This document shows, in pieces, positions 17,803 through 26,924 of a stretch of 64,000 nucleotides of DNA (positions are counted from its first letter, which is position 1; every line of letters begins with the position of its first letter). Origin of the DNA: Ruegeria intermedia (GTDB lineage Bacteria; Pseudomonadota; Alphaproteobacteria; Rhodobacterales; Rhodobacteraceae); assembly GCF_900129345.1 (NCBI RefSeq), contig NZ_FQVK01000015.1, forward strand, positions 36,240 to 100,239. Direction: 5' to 3'. Both the position numbers and the translations under genes were made by a program. The notes beneath the pieces are model-generated. The model saw only the letters and a program-made list of their open reading frames with translations. It was not told the origin of the DNA and ran no database searches.

Positions 17803-18486
17803 ATGAAGATCCTCATGGTTCTGACGTCTCATGACCAACTCGGCGACACGGGCCGCAAGACCGGCTTTTGGCTGGAAGAGTTCGCGGCCCCCTATTACGT
17901 GTTCAAGGATGCCGGGGCCGAGATCGTGCTGGCCTCGCCCAAGGGCGGGCAACCGCCCATCGACCCGGCCAGCGACGAAGACGCCGCGCAGACCGACGCC
18001 ACCCGGCGTTTTGCGGCAGACGCGGACGCGCAGGCCCAGCTGGCATCGACCCGGCGCCTGTCGGACATCGACGCCGAAGGTTTTGACGCAATCTTCTATC
18101 CGGGCGGCCACGGCCCGCTTTGGGACCTGGCCGAAGACGCGGACAGCAAGCGCCTGATCGAAACCTTCGCCGCGACGGATCGCCCGGTCGGTGCCGTCTG
18201 CCACGCGCCCGCGGTCTTCAGGCACACCACCGCCCAGGACGGAAAGCCGCTGGTCTCGGGGCGCCGCGTCACCGGGTTCTCGAATTCCGAAGAGGCGGCC
18301 GTGGGCCTGACCGACATCGTGCCCTTCCTGGTCGAGGACATGTTGAAGGCCAATGGCGGGCTTTACGAAAAAGCCGATGATTGGGGCCCGTTGACGGTGA
18401 CCGACGGGCGCCTTGTCACGGGCCAGAACCCGGCCTCGTCCGTGGGCGCCGCCCAAGCCGTCCTGGCCCTGTTGAACGGAAACTGA
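17803..18486 (+). CDS. DJ-1/PfpI (type 1 glutamine amidotransferase-like) protein
   Basis: A 227-residue protein of the HchA/YajL-related group. The nucleophile elbow is VCHAPAVF (Cys near residue 128), preceded by FYPGGHGPLWDLAED; an N-terminal Glu-bearing loop is KTGFWLEEFAAPYYVF. Relatives act as glyoxalase III or protein deglycases against methylglyoxal. As the last gene of the operon with Ohr and a CurA-like reductase, it fits a response to reactive carbonyls or peroxides. Confidence 0.9.
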   Translation: MKILMVLTSHDQLGDTGRKTGFWLEEFAAPYYVFKDAGAEIVLASPKGGQPPIDPASDEDAAQTDATRRFAADADAQAQLASTRRLSDIDAEGFDAIFYPGGHGPLWDLAEDADSKRLIETFAATDRPVGAVCHAPAVFRHTTAQDGKPLVSGRRVTGFSNSEEAAVGLTDIVPFLVEDMLKANGGLYEKADDWGPLTVTDGRLVTGQNPASSVGAAQAVLALLNGN

Positions 18487-18494
18487 TCGCAGCA

Positions 18495-18526
18495 CCGCCC
18501 CTGCGGCAGCTGCGCTGCGGGGGCGG
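18495..18526. terminator. Hairpin between convergent genes
   Basis: A GC-rich hairpin with CCGCCCC at the left and GGGGCGG at the right, with further pairing inside, sits between the DJ-1 and radical SAM genes, which converge. There is no clear T-run on either side. Confidence 0.5.
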
Positions 18527-18548
18527 GCATTCGTCGGGCAACCCTGCC

Positions 18549-20531
18549 TCAGCCGTGCTGCGGGACCACCGGATCGGGCGCGGATGCCGAGCGGCTTTCG
18601 GGCGCGAAATCCTGCGGTCTTTGTGCGGCGAAGGCGTGTTCGGGCGTTGCGCGAATATCGGCCCAGCCCGGCGCACGCAAAAAGCCCGGCGTTCTGAGAA
18701 CCAGACACAAGACCGAACTGCCCTCGGCATGGATCAGCCCCGCGCGCTGCAACCGGTCAAGGGCCTGCTCGACAGCTTTGGCGTCGTAACTGCCCATCAA
18801 CCGCTTGCGCAAAAGATCCACCCCCATGATGGTCGGGCACAGGTCCAGAATGGATCGTTCGACCTCGGACAGGTCATGGCTGACCGGGCATTCGGGGCGG
18901 CGGGAATCCACGACCCGGTCGCCGTCGAAATACAGCGCCGCCGCCGCGCTGGCCTGCCAATCCTTCAGGCTGTGCAGCACCGGCTGCGCGCGCTGATCTG
19001 CCGAGGCTGAACCGTCCTCGAGAATGTCGAAATGATAGGCGTGATCCCACAACTCCTCGGGCGGAACCGCATAGACATGCGCATAGGGCTTTGCCGGCGC
19101 GACCTTGATGCCAAAGGCCTCGGGGCGTTCGAAATAGGGGCTGAACCGATCCGCCCGCACCGGTCCGACCGAGCCCGGCGGCTGCAGGTGCGCAAGCAAC
19201 GGGATCAGACGGGACAGGTTGCGGAACGTCTCGGCGGTCTCGCAGGGAAAGCCGTACAGAAAGCACCATTCGACGAACACGCCCGCCTCGGCGCACAGCT
19301 TGAGCGTCTGGATGTTCTGAATCCCGGAAACGCCCTTTTTCATGTGCATCAGGCTGGCCGTGTCAAAGGTCTCGATCCCCGGCTGGACCTTGCGGATGCC
19401 CGCATCGGCCAGCGCCGCGATCACCGACGGGGACAGGTTCGACTTCACCTCGTAATGCATCAGAAACGGGCGCTCGTCGCGGGCAAGCCGCGGAATCAGC
19501 GTCCTGAGGTAGCGATGGTCCAGAATATTGTCGACGACCACGATGTCAGGCCCGTACAGGTCGGCCAGGTGGCGGAACTCGGCAAGCGCCCGGTCCGGGG
19601 ACTTGCTGCGATACGCCATCGTCTGACCGTTCAGACCGCAGAACGTGCAATGGTGCTTGGCACCCCACCAGCATCCGCGTGATGTCTCGATCGTGGGCGA
19701 AGGCGTCAGGATGTCGGACAATCCCGGCGTCTGTTCGAACCGATCGAAGAACGCGCTGAAATCCGGGATCGGCAAGGCATCGAGATCTGCCGTCAGACGC
19801 GGCGGCTGCCCGGGGCGGTCCTGCCGCAGGTCCGAGCGCGTCAACATCCCGCGCACGGCGGGCAGGTCGCGCCGGGTTCGCACCTTGTCGAGAAATTCGG
19901 CAAAGGCTTGCTCGCCTTCGCCCTGGCACACGGCATCCAGTTCGGGGTGCGCCCGCAAAAGCGCCTCGCCCAGCGGCCCCTCGCAATTGGCGCCCCCCAT
20001 GACGATCACCAGGTCGTCGGATCGTTTCCTGAGGGCCCGCACAAGCGCGACCGACGCCATCACCTGCTGGAACGAGGATGTGATCCCGACCACGGTCGGG
20101 GCGCATGACATCACCTCGTCGGCGCAGCGCTCCACGAAATCCCGCGTCAGTTTTCGGGCAGCCAACGCGCTATGCACATAGGTCAGCCACTCGACCCCCT
20201 CGACATGGTCGCCCAGGACGTCCAGCAGATAGGCCATCGCATCCGGCTCGGGGCGCGGATGGACCAGATCACTGAACAGCCACTCTCCTAACAGGGCCTG
20301 ATAGACCTTGCCATCGGACAGCAGGAAATAGTCGTCAAGGCCGATGGTTTCGGCAAAGTCGAAGCTGAAGTATTTTTCGGTGGTCGCGACCCCGGCGTCC
20401 CTGGCCATTGTCGCCAGCAGCGATATCCCCAGCGCGGGATGCTGCAGCGAGGAAAACGGCATCGACACCAGGCACAGGCGCTGACCCGCCGCAGGTTGCG
20501 ACGTCACATGACCCGGCGGCGTCTCGCTCAT
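18549..20531 (-). CDS. RiPP maturation radical SAM enzyme with B12-binding domain
   Basis: A 660-residue enzyme. An N-terminal cobalamin-binding-like Rossmann domain (about 15-210: VVGITSSFQQV, VIVMGGANCEGP, VCQGEGEQAF) is followed by a radical SAM core. The cluster motif is C-x7-C-x2-C within SRGCWWGAKHHCTFCGLNG, near residue 300, the hallmark of RiPP maturation radical SAM protein 1 (ocin-type). A C-terminal helical domain may bind the leader peptide. It starts 6 bp after the stop of the small gene 20538-20819, so the two are probably translated together. Expected chemistry is modification of that peptide, such as C-methylation or epimerisation; the actual reaction cannot be read from sequence. 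Confidence 0.9.
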   Translation of the reverse strand: MSETPPGHVTSQPAAGQRLCLVSMPFSSLQHPALGISLLATMARDAGVATTEKYFSFDFAETIGLDDYFLLSDGKVYQALLGEWLFSDLVHPRPEPDAMAYLLDVLGDHVEGVEWLTYVHSALAARKLTRDFVERCADEVMSCAPTVVGITSSFQQVMASVALVRALRKRSDDLVIVMGGANCEGPLGEALLRAHPELDAVCQGEGEQAFAEFLDKVRTRRDLPAVRGMLTRSDLRQDRPGQPPRLTADLDALPIPDFSAFFDRFEQTPGLSDILTPSPTIETSRGCWWGAKHHCTFCGLNGQTMAYRSKSPDRALAEFRHLADLYGPDIVVVDNILDHRYLRTLIPRLARDERPFLMHYEVKSNLSPSVIAALADAGIRKVQPGIETFDTASLMHMKKGVSGIQNIQTLKLCAEAGVFVEWCFLYGFPCETAETFRNLSRLIPLLAHLQPPGSVGPVRADRFSPYFERPEAFGIKVAPAKPYAHVYAVPPEELWDHAYHFDILEDGSASADQRAQPVLHSLKDWQASAAAALYFDGDRVVDSRRPECPVSHDLSEVERSILDLCPTIMGVDLLRKRLMGSYDAKAVEQALDRLQRAGLIHAEGSSVLCLVLRTPGFLRAPGWADIRATPEHAFAAQRPQDFAPESRSASAPDPVVPQHG

Positions 20532-20537
20532 GCGGGA

Positions 20538-20819
20538 TTACGCGCAGCGCGGGCGAAGCACACCGTCGGATGTCTGTTCGTAGGCTGCCTTGATGTCCTG
20601 CATCGCGGTCTTCAGATCCGACTCACCGGCAAAGACCGAACTGATGGCGCCCAGAAGCTTGCGCGCGTGGTCATCCTGATCCAGCGTGATGCCAAGCCGG
20701 TCCACGACCTCTTCGGGGTTCTTGATGAACGCGTTGCGGAACGCCTCGTCCAGCACCCCGCGCCCGATGATGGTCTGGACGTCTTCCAAAGTCAGTCCAC
20801 GAGTATGGTGATCGGTCAT
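20538..20819 (-). CDS. Putative RiPP precursor peptide
   Basis: A 93-residue protein (MTDHHTRGLTLEDVQTIIGR...). The middle, VLDEAFRNAFIKNPEEVVDR, has the Phe/Asn-Pro pattern of nitrile-hydratase-like or Nif11-like leader peptides (DExFRxxxxxNPEExxxxLGI). The C-terminus, after about residue 60, would hold the core and ends GVLRPRCA with a single Cys. Its 6-bp spacing to the radical SAM gene is the main support. The ATG at 20819 follows a G-run; an in-frame TTG at 20831 would add four residues. No double-Gly cleavage motif and no transporter or protease gene is nearby. Confidence 0.72.
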   Translation of the reverse strand: MTDHHTRGLTLEDVQTIIGRGVLDEAFRNAFIKNPEEVVDRLGITLDQDDHARKLLGAISSVFAGESDLKTAMQDIKAAYEQTSDGVLRPRCA

Positions 20820-21015
20820 TTCTGCCCCCAATTTCTTAAAACCATGCGCGACTGGTATAGTGTTATTGGAGAAAACTCAACGATTAAGCACCCTGCGCCC
20901 TCGGCCAGTCCCGGCGGCGACTGCGCCGATGATCTGGCGTCGGCCATACGGATCGGGCTGGAATATTCCGGGCGGACCAGACATACTCGCATCCGACCGG
21001 GGGGAGCCTTCGAGA

Positions 21016-23880
21016 ATGCGGAGTCGGGTACAGATCGAGCCAACCGAGCGCCGAATGTGTTCGGTGCTTTTTGCCGACATCGTGCGTTCGACCATGATCA
21101 TCGGCGACCTGGACCCCGAAGACGCGGTCAGCCATCTGGGGCCGGTGATCGAACAGATCATGACCATCTGCGAAAAGAACGGCGCGACCACGCTGTTCAC
21201 CGGGGACGGCGCGCTGGCGGTCTTCGGCACGCCCCACGCCGACGAGGACCACGCCGCAAAGGCGATTGCCAGCGCGCAGGAGATCATCCGCCAGATCGCC
21301 GGGAAGGGAGATCAGAGCCCCGACGTCCGCATCGGAATCCACGCCGGCGAACTGCTGGTCAGCGATCTGCAGCACACCCAGGGGCGCGAGCAGGCCTTTC
21401 TCGGGCCGGTCATGAACATCTCGAGCAAGATCGAGGCCGCCGCCCGCAAGAACGTGGTGACGGTCTCGGAAACGGTCATCCAAAGCGTCGGAACCCTGTT
21501 CGACCATGAACCCGTCGGCGAATTGCAGATCGACGGGCGCAACAAGACGCTGAAACTGTTCGAGATCAAGGCCCGCAACGAGCAACTGTCCCGGTGGGCA
21601 TCGCAGGCACGTCGCGACCGCTCGCCCCTGGTCGGGCGCGAGGCCGAATTGGCCCGGCTGCGCGAGGCCTGGTCCAGGGCCTGCCAGGGTGAGGGCAACT
21701 CGGTCCTGCTGCTTGGCGCGGCGGGGGTCGGAAAGTCGCGCCTGACCCACGAACTGGTGGAAGACATCGCGCCCGAGGCGGTCGATCTGTGGGAGTTCAA
21801 TTGCTTCTCGCTGGATCAGACGGCTGCCTATCTTCCGATCATCCGCGCCTTGAACGCCCGCCTGAAACTGTCCGACTGCCGGTCGGACGCCGAGTTGGAA
21901 GCGAAGCTGTCGAAGGGGATCGGGAACACCAGGTTCCTGGACAATCACACCAGACAGGCCCTGTTTTCGATCTTTCGCCGCGCCCGCACCGAAGTCGAAC
22001 AGGCCGCCGGCGACCCATCGCGCCGGCGCCGCAAACTGAACGACATCCTGTCCAGGATGATCCTGTCGACCCGGAAAGAGAAACCGCTTCTTCTGTTGTT
22101 CGAGGATCTTCACTGGGCGGACCAGGGCACATTGGACGTGGTTCAGGAGTTGCTCTCACGCATCTCCTTCCTGCGGGTTCTCGTGGTGCTCACTTCACGC
22201 AACGCGACGCCCTTCACAAGCGATCAGAAAGGCAGGTTGCAGCTGCTTCCGGTCCCCCCGCTTGGCGAGGACGACTGCAGGGAATTGATTTCGCGCCTGT
22301 TGGGGCCACGGGGCGACGACGGCCTGCTGCGCGACTTCGTCGACACCATGAGCGGCCGCACCCCGTTGTTCGTCGAGGAATTCGCCCACCATCTGCGAGA
22401 CCGGCTGGACCGGACACAAAACAGCCAAAGCCTGCACCGCAACCTTGCCGATCTGGAAGTGCCGGCCCGCATCCAGCCTCTCATCGCCTCACGGATCGAC
22501 ACGCTGGACAGCGAAAACAAAAAGGCGCTTCAGGTTGCCGCGGTCGGCGGTCTGCGCTGGACGTGGAGTACGCTGACCGAAACGCTTCAGCGCCTGGGAT
22601 TCGAAGCCCAACCCCGGCTGACGGCCCTGATCGAGAACGGCTTTCTGGAAACCTACGGCCCCGCGGAAAACCAGCAGATCCGGTTCAGCCACGCGCTGGT
22701 GCAGAAAGTCGGCTATCGCAGCATTCCGCGTCTGCGCCGATCGCGCCTGCACCGGGCCATCTTCGAGGCCCTGCACGCCGGCGCGGACACCGATGATCTG
22801 GAAATCGCCCAGGCCATCGCCCGCCATGCCGATCAGGGTAAGCTGTGGCAGGAGGCAACCGAAGCCTATCTGCGCTGCGGCGAGCTTGCCAGCCGAATGT
22901 TCTCGTTCGAGGCGGCGGTTTCGTATTTCGACAACGCGCTGCGTTGCGTCGGCAGGCTGAAGGCCGAGACCGGGGCTCAGAACGTGTACGAACTTGAACT
23001 GCGGGTTCGTCGGGGCCTGCGCGTCTCGCTGGTGGCCAGCGGAAATTTCCGCCGCATTCTCGAAATCTCGCAAGAAGCCGAGAAATTATGCGATGACGCG
23101 GGGGACAGGGTCTCGAAGATCACGTCGCAGATCGATCAGGGGATCATGACGACGATCCTGTTCGATATTCGTGACGCGCGCCGAATTTCGCAACGCGCCC
23201 TGGACAGCGCAACCGAACTGGGCGATGCCCGGCTGCAGGCCAACGCAGCCTTTGCCTTGGCGCAGGCCGCCTGGTTCCACGGAGACTACGAGAGCGCCAA
23301 GACGGCGATCGACCATCACGCCGGTCTTTTTCAGAGCGAGTTCCGCACCGTCGAAACCGGAACGACCGGGTCGATTTCAGTGCTGGGAATCGCGACCCGG
23401 GCCAACGCCCAAAGCATGTTGGGCCAATTCGACAAGGCCGAGGACGACATTCGCGAAGCGCTGGAAATCGCGGCCGAGACGGGCAAGGTGTATGACCGCA
23501 GCTTCGCCCTGATCGCGCGCGGGATCAGTTGCTGGAAGGCAGAAGACGACACGCGAGCAGCAGAGGCATTGCGCATGGCACTGAAGATCTCCAGCGAAGC
23601 CGGGATCGATGTTCTCAGTTGCTTTGCAGCAGCGCCGCTCGCCCGTGTGCTGACCCGAAACAGGGACTTCACGGATGCGCGACTTGTCCTGACCAAGAGC
23701 CTAGGTCTTGCGCGGGAAATGCAGATGGAAGCCTTTGTCGCCTGGCTGTTGAGTGCCGAGATTTGCGTTCTGCAGGAAGAGGGCCGCGCCGGCGAAGCCG
23801 AGGAAGCCGCCGCGGAGCTGGCAGACCTTTGCCGGCGGAACGGATATTTCGGATGCGACCCAACGTTGACTTGTTTCTAA
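21016..23880 (+). CDS. Adenylate/guanylate cyclase-AAA ATPase-TPR protein
   Basis: A 954-residue multidomain signalling protein. A class III cyclase domain (about 10-195) starts RRMCSVLFADIVRST and has both expected metal aspartates (FADIV and FTGDGAL). A STAND-type AAA ATPase (about 210-550) follows, with Walker A LLGAAGVGKSRL and Walker B LLLLFEDLHWAD, then a TPR-like helical array to the end. Such proteins resemble MalT-type switches that open when ligand binds. The ATG at 21016 has GGGGAG 9 nt upstream; earlier in-frame codons are not family-like. It is divergent from the RiPP pair, 196 bp away, suggesting shared control (inference). Confidence 0.88.
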   Translation: MRSRVQIEPTERRMCSVLFADIVRSTMIIGDLDPEDAVSHLGPVIEQIMTICEKNGATTLFTGDGALAVFGTPHADEDHAAKAIASAQEIIRQIAGKGDQSPDVRIGIHAGELLVSDLQHTQGREQAFLGPVMNISSKIEAAARKNVVTVSETVIQSVGTLFDHEPVGELQIDGRNKTLKLFEIKARNEQLSRWASQARRDRSPLVGREAELARLREAWSRACQGEGNSVLLLGAAGVGKSRLTHELVEDIAPEAVDLWEFNCFSLDQTAAYLPIIRALNARLKLSDCRSDAELEAKLSKGIGNTRFLDNHTRQALFSIFRRARTEVEQAAGDPSRRRRKLNDILSRMILSTRKEKPLLLLFEDLHWADQGTLDVVQELLSRISFLRVLVVLTSRNATPFTSDQKGRLQLLPVPPLGEDDCRELISRLLGPRGDDGLLRDFVDTMSGRTPLFVEEFAHHLRDRLDRTQNSQSLHRNLADLEVPARIQPLIASRIDTLDSENKKALQVAAVGGLRWTWSTLTETLQRLGFEAQPRLTALIENGFLETYGPAENQQIRFSHALVQKVGYRSIPRLRRSRLHRAIFEALHAGADTDDLEIAQAIARHADQGKLWQEATEAYLRCGELASRMFSFEAAVSYFDNALRCVGRLKAETGAQNVYELELRVRRGLRVSLVASGNFRRILEISQEAEKLCDDAGDRVSKITSQIDQGIMTTILFDIRDARRISQRALDSATELGDARLQANAAFALAQAAWFHGDYESAKTAIDHHAGLFQSEFRTVETGTTGSISVLGIATRANAQSMLGQFDKAEDDIREALEIAAETGKVYDRSFALIARGISCWKAEDDTRAAEALRMALKISSEAGIDVLSCFAAAPLARVLTRNRDFTDARLVLTKSLGLAREMQMEAFVAWLLSAEICVLQEEGRAGEAEEAAAELADLCRRNGYFGCDPTLTCF

Positions 23881-23989
23881 CGGCACCAATCACATTCCAG
23901 GCAAACTGTCCGCGCCGCAACTTCTGCTGCTCTCCAATCTTTGGGCGGACTTCGACGTAACTCAAGGCCCTCTTTGTTGCGGCTGATAG

Positions 23990-24190
23990 GGTTGGTTTCG
24001 TTTTTTTCGGCCGATGGGCCATAATCGGGGGTTTGCCGCCAAGGGCGGAACGTGGGCGCATGCGAATATAGAACTCGACCAACATGCGGTCGCCTGCCTT
24101 TGCCTCTGCCCCCGTCTCCCAAGCGTGCAAGTATGCGCAGCCGCACTTCAGGCTCGGCCACAATCGCTCGACGAAGATGTGACGTTGCTG
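23990..24190 (-). pseudogene. IS3-family transposase C-terminal remnant
   Basis: Minus-strand translation gives RHIFVERLWPSLKCGCAYLH, then AWETGAEAKAG and FYIRMRPRSALGGKPPIMA. These are the closing motifs of IS3-family OrfB (FVERLWRxxKYEExYLHAYD ... FYNxxRPHSALGGKPP). The Tyr-Asn of the usual FYN motif has become Tyr-Ile and the rest of the gene is missing. Confidence 0.8.
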
Positions 24191-24229
24191 AACTGATGCG
24201 GTGGATGCCCCTTGGAGGAGTTGGCGCAC

Positions 24230-24440
24230 ACGAGCTTTTCGCGCGACCACTGGGCCAAATTCCAAAGCACAAACCCACTGGAGCGTCCGAACAAGGCGAT
24301 CAAGCGCCGAACCAACGCGGTCGGCGTCCGGACGCTCTCTCGAACCGGTGGCGATCACGCGGCGCCGAATGATGCTGGAAACCGTCGCCGCCAATTGCGC
24401 CACTGACCCCATGGCCCCGGTGAAGATCGCCGCCCCGTAA
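24230..24440 (+). pseudogene. IS256-family transposase C-terminal remnant, frameshifted
   Basis: The frame starting at 24212 reads WAKFQSTNPLERPNKAIKRR, the STNPLERLNxEIKRR signature of IS256 transposases, up to about 24328. The homology then moves to another frame at about 24357 (RRRMMLETVAANCATDPMAP, matching the family's RYMTLETV... end). The break marks a frameshift. The N-terminal two thirds, including the catalytic core, are absent. Confidence 0.8.
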
Positions 24441-24870
24441 CTGCGGCCGAGCCAAAGTCGAAGCGCAAGGTTGCATCATGCCCCGGGACACGATCATGAA
24501 GTCCGGCGCGAGGCCGAAGTTGCCACAAGGAGGTTCACCAGCACTGTTGAGATTGATCCAGGATTCGCGGGTACACCTGCGACGGAAAATGTTTCGGCAC
24601 GGACCTGGACACGACACAGCCTTTCGTTCTGTTTCGTTTTGACAAGTCAGCCTCCGGGTCGGCGGCGCAGATACTGGCCAAAGTTCTGAATGCCGAAGCC
24701 GTCACAGACAGATTTTTAAGATGTGTGGCTCCGGGACTTTCCCCGGAGATTGCTCTGACAGTCACTCGAAAAGGTTGTTGAAAATCAAACGCCCGCCAAG
24801 CGAAAAACCGGCCGGCGTTGCTGTTGTGTCCCGTAACCCGGAATACGCCCCCAGATTCTTTGGGCCTTTT
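24441..24870. other. Gene-free stretch next to transposase remnants
   Basis: Between the IS256 remnant and the oxidoreductase there is no recognisable gene. A plus-strand frame with no start codon stays open from about 24555 to a TGA at 24780 (containing TDLDTTQPFVLFRFDKSASG and ending VTRKGC). It may be the tail of a gene whose front was lost, but I recognise no family. Confidence 0.4.
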
Positions 24871-25854
24871 TCATGGCAGCAGAATCGTGCTGCCGGTGGT
24901 CTTGCGCGCCTCGAGCGCGCGATGCGCCTCGGCAACTTCATCCAGCGCAAACCGCTGGTCGATATGGATCTTGACCTCGGCGCCGGTGACCTTGTTGAAC
25001 AACCGGCGGGCCATTGCCTGACAGACCGAGTGGTCGGCGATGTGGGTGAACAGAGTCGGGCGGGTGATCTTCAGCGACCCTTTCTTGGCCAAAATCCCGA
25101 TGTCGAACAGCGGCACCGGCCCCGAGGCATTCCCGAACGAGATCATCATGCCCAGCGGCTTGAGGCAGTTCAGCGACCCGTTGAACGTGTCGGCCCCGAC
25201 CGAATCCATCACCACGTCGACACCTTTGCCGCCGGTGATCTCGGCCACGCGGGATTCGAAATCTTCGGTGCGATAGTTGATGCAATGGGTCGCGCCGTTG
25301 AACATCGCCAGCCGGCACTTGTCATCGGTGCCCGCGGTCCCGATCAGCTTTATCCCTTCGGACTTGGCCCACTGACAGGCGATCAGGCCCACGCCCCCGG
25401 CCGCGGCGTGGAACAGAACCGTGTCGCCCCGCTTGAGCGGCGTGGTGCGGTGGAACAGGTATTCGACCGTCAGCCCCTTGAGCATCATGGCCGCCGCCGT
25501 CTCGAATGAAATCCCGCCGGGCAGCGGGCAGACCTGGGCCGCCGGCATCACCCGCGCCTCGCAATAGGCGCCCGGCGGCATGGCGGCATAGGCCGCGCGC
25601 TGGCCGGGTTGCAGATGGGTTACCCCCTCGCCCACCGCCTCGATCACGCCGGCGGCCTCCATGCCCAGCGCATGCGGCAGGTCCAGCGGATACAGGCCCG
25701 AACGTTGGTAGACATCGATGAAATTCAGCCCGCAGGCATGGTGCCGGATCACAACCTCGCCGGGCCCGGGATCGCGCAGCGGTCTGTCCTCGATCTTCAG
25801 GACCTCGGGGCCGCCGGTTTCATGGATGACAACGGTACGCGCCGTTTTCTGCAT
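24871..25854 (-). CDS. Quinone oxidoreductase (QOR, zinc-independent MDR family)
   Basis: A 327-residue NADPH:quinone reductase-like enzyme. N-terminal GroES-like domain with CGLNFIDVYQRSGLYPLDLP, which fits E. coli QorA, and a Rossmann domain with HAAAGGVGLIACQWAK. Zinc-binding cysteines are absent. The ATG at 25854 follows CAGGAGG by 6-7 nt; a GTG 6 nt upstream is less likely. It is on its own, downstream of nothing on its strand. Confidence 0.9.
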   Translation of the reverse strand: MQKTARTVVIHETGGPEVLKIEDRPLRDPGPGEVVIRHHACGLNFIDVYQRSGLYPLDLPHALGMEAAGVIEAVGEGVTHLQPGQRAAYAAMPPGAYCEARVMPAAQVCPLPGGISFETAAAMMLKGLTVEYLFHRTTPLKRGDTVLFHAAAGGVGLIACQWAKSEGIKLIGTAGTDDKCRLAMFNGATHCINYRTEDFESRVAEITGGKGVDVVMDSVGADTFNGSLNCLKPLGMMISFGNASGPVPLFDIGILAKKGSLKITRPTLFTHIADHSVCQAMARRLFNKVTGAEVKIHIDQRFALDEVAEAHRALEARKTTGSTILLP

Positions 25855-26046
25855 GCTCACCTCCTGAAATCTGCTGCCAAGCTAGCACGCCTGCACGACA
25901 GGGCAATCACCCGATCTCGGAACAGTGAAGTGCATGGCTGCCGGAATGTGGTAGATTGAAGTTGGGCGTTGCCGGGTCATCCGGCCACGGACAACCCGAT
26001 GCCGGATGCACTCCGCGGCGCGAATGGGCCAAGGAAAGGGATCAAG

Positions 26047-26904
26047 ATGGCAAAAACGATCGGCAATCCAGTCAGCTGGGCCGCCCGCAATCTGGGTGCG
26101 ACCAGCGAGCATATCGCGGAAAACGTCACAGGCATCGGCAGCGCAGATACACGGCACCTGCCGCAGGTGCGCAGGCTGACCCTGCAGGACCTGCGGGCCT
26201 GCCTGAAGGCCGGATACGAGGATTTCAAGGCGGTTCGCGCCGACGCGATCTTCATCGTCCTGATCTATCCGATCGCCGGGCTGGTGATGTTCGGGCTTGG
26301 CATGCAGGCCGACATGGTGCCGCTGCTGGCCCCGCTGATCGCGGGCTTTGCCCTGATCGGACCGGTGGCGGCACTTGGCCTGTACGAAATCAGCCGCCGA
26401 CGCGAACAGGGGCACGAGGTGCATTGGCTGGACGCGTTCGGCGTGTTCCGCTCGCCGTCACTGGGCGCGATTCTGGCGCTGGGCTTCTACCTGGTGATGT
26501 TGCTGCTGGTGTGGCTGGCGGCGGCGCATGCGATTTTCTTGCACACGATGGGGCCACAGGCGCCAACCGCGCTGGGCCAGTTCCTGATCCAGGCCGTCAC
26601 AACCAGCGCAGGGTGGACCATGATCCTGGCCGGTACCCTGGTGGGCTTTGGCTTTGCGCTGGTCGCGCTGGCCATCAGCGTGGTCAGCTTTCCCCTGCTT
26701 CTGGACAGGAAGGTCGGCCTGCCGGTGGCCGTCGTCACCTCGGTCCGGGTGCTGCGGCGCAACCCCCGGGTCATTTTGACATGGGGATGCATCGTGGCCG
26801 CATTTCTGGTTCTGGGGGCGCTTCCGCTGATGCTGGGGCTGATCGTGGTGATCCCGGTTCTGGGTCACGCCACCTGGCACCTGTACCGCCGGGCCGTCGC
26901 CTGA
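26047..26904 (+). CDS. DUF2189 family integral membrane protein
   Basis: A 285-residue membrane protein. A soluble N-terminus (about 1-80, ending RRLTLQDLRACLKAGYEDFK) is followed by about six helices, starting AIFIVLIYPIAGLVMFGLG and ending LPLMLGLIVVIPVLGHATWH. The DLRACLKAGYEDF and GHATWHLYR motifs mark DUF2189, which is common in alphaproteobacteria and has no known function. It is divergent from the oxidoreductase to its left and convergent with the one to its right. Confidence 0.85.
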   Translation: MAKTIGNPVSWAARNLGATSEHIAENVTGIGSADTRHLPQVRRLTLQDLRACLKAGYEDFKAVRADAIFIVLIYPIAGLVMFGLGMQADMVPLLAPLIAGFALIGPVAALGLYEISRRREQGHEVHWLDAFGVFRSPSLGAILALGFYLVMLLLVWLAAAHAIFLHTMGPQAPTALGQFLIQAVTTSAGWTMILAGTLVGFGFALVALAISVVSFPLLLDRKVGLPVAVVTSVRVLRRNPRVILTWGCIVAAFLVLGALPLMLGLIVVIPVLGHATWHLYRRAVA

Positions 26905-26924
26905 AGCACGCGGGACAGCCCTCC

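Noticed and set aside
16705..18708. Minus-strand open frame of 667 codons opposite the Ohr/CurA/DJ-1 operon
   Set aside because: It lies over three genes whose catalytic motifs are intact on the plus strand.
24555..24780. A small gene after the IS256 remnant
   Set aside because: The frame is open for about 75 codons but has no start codon and no family match. It is described only as part of the gene-free stretch.
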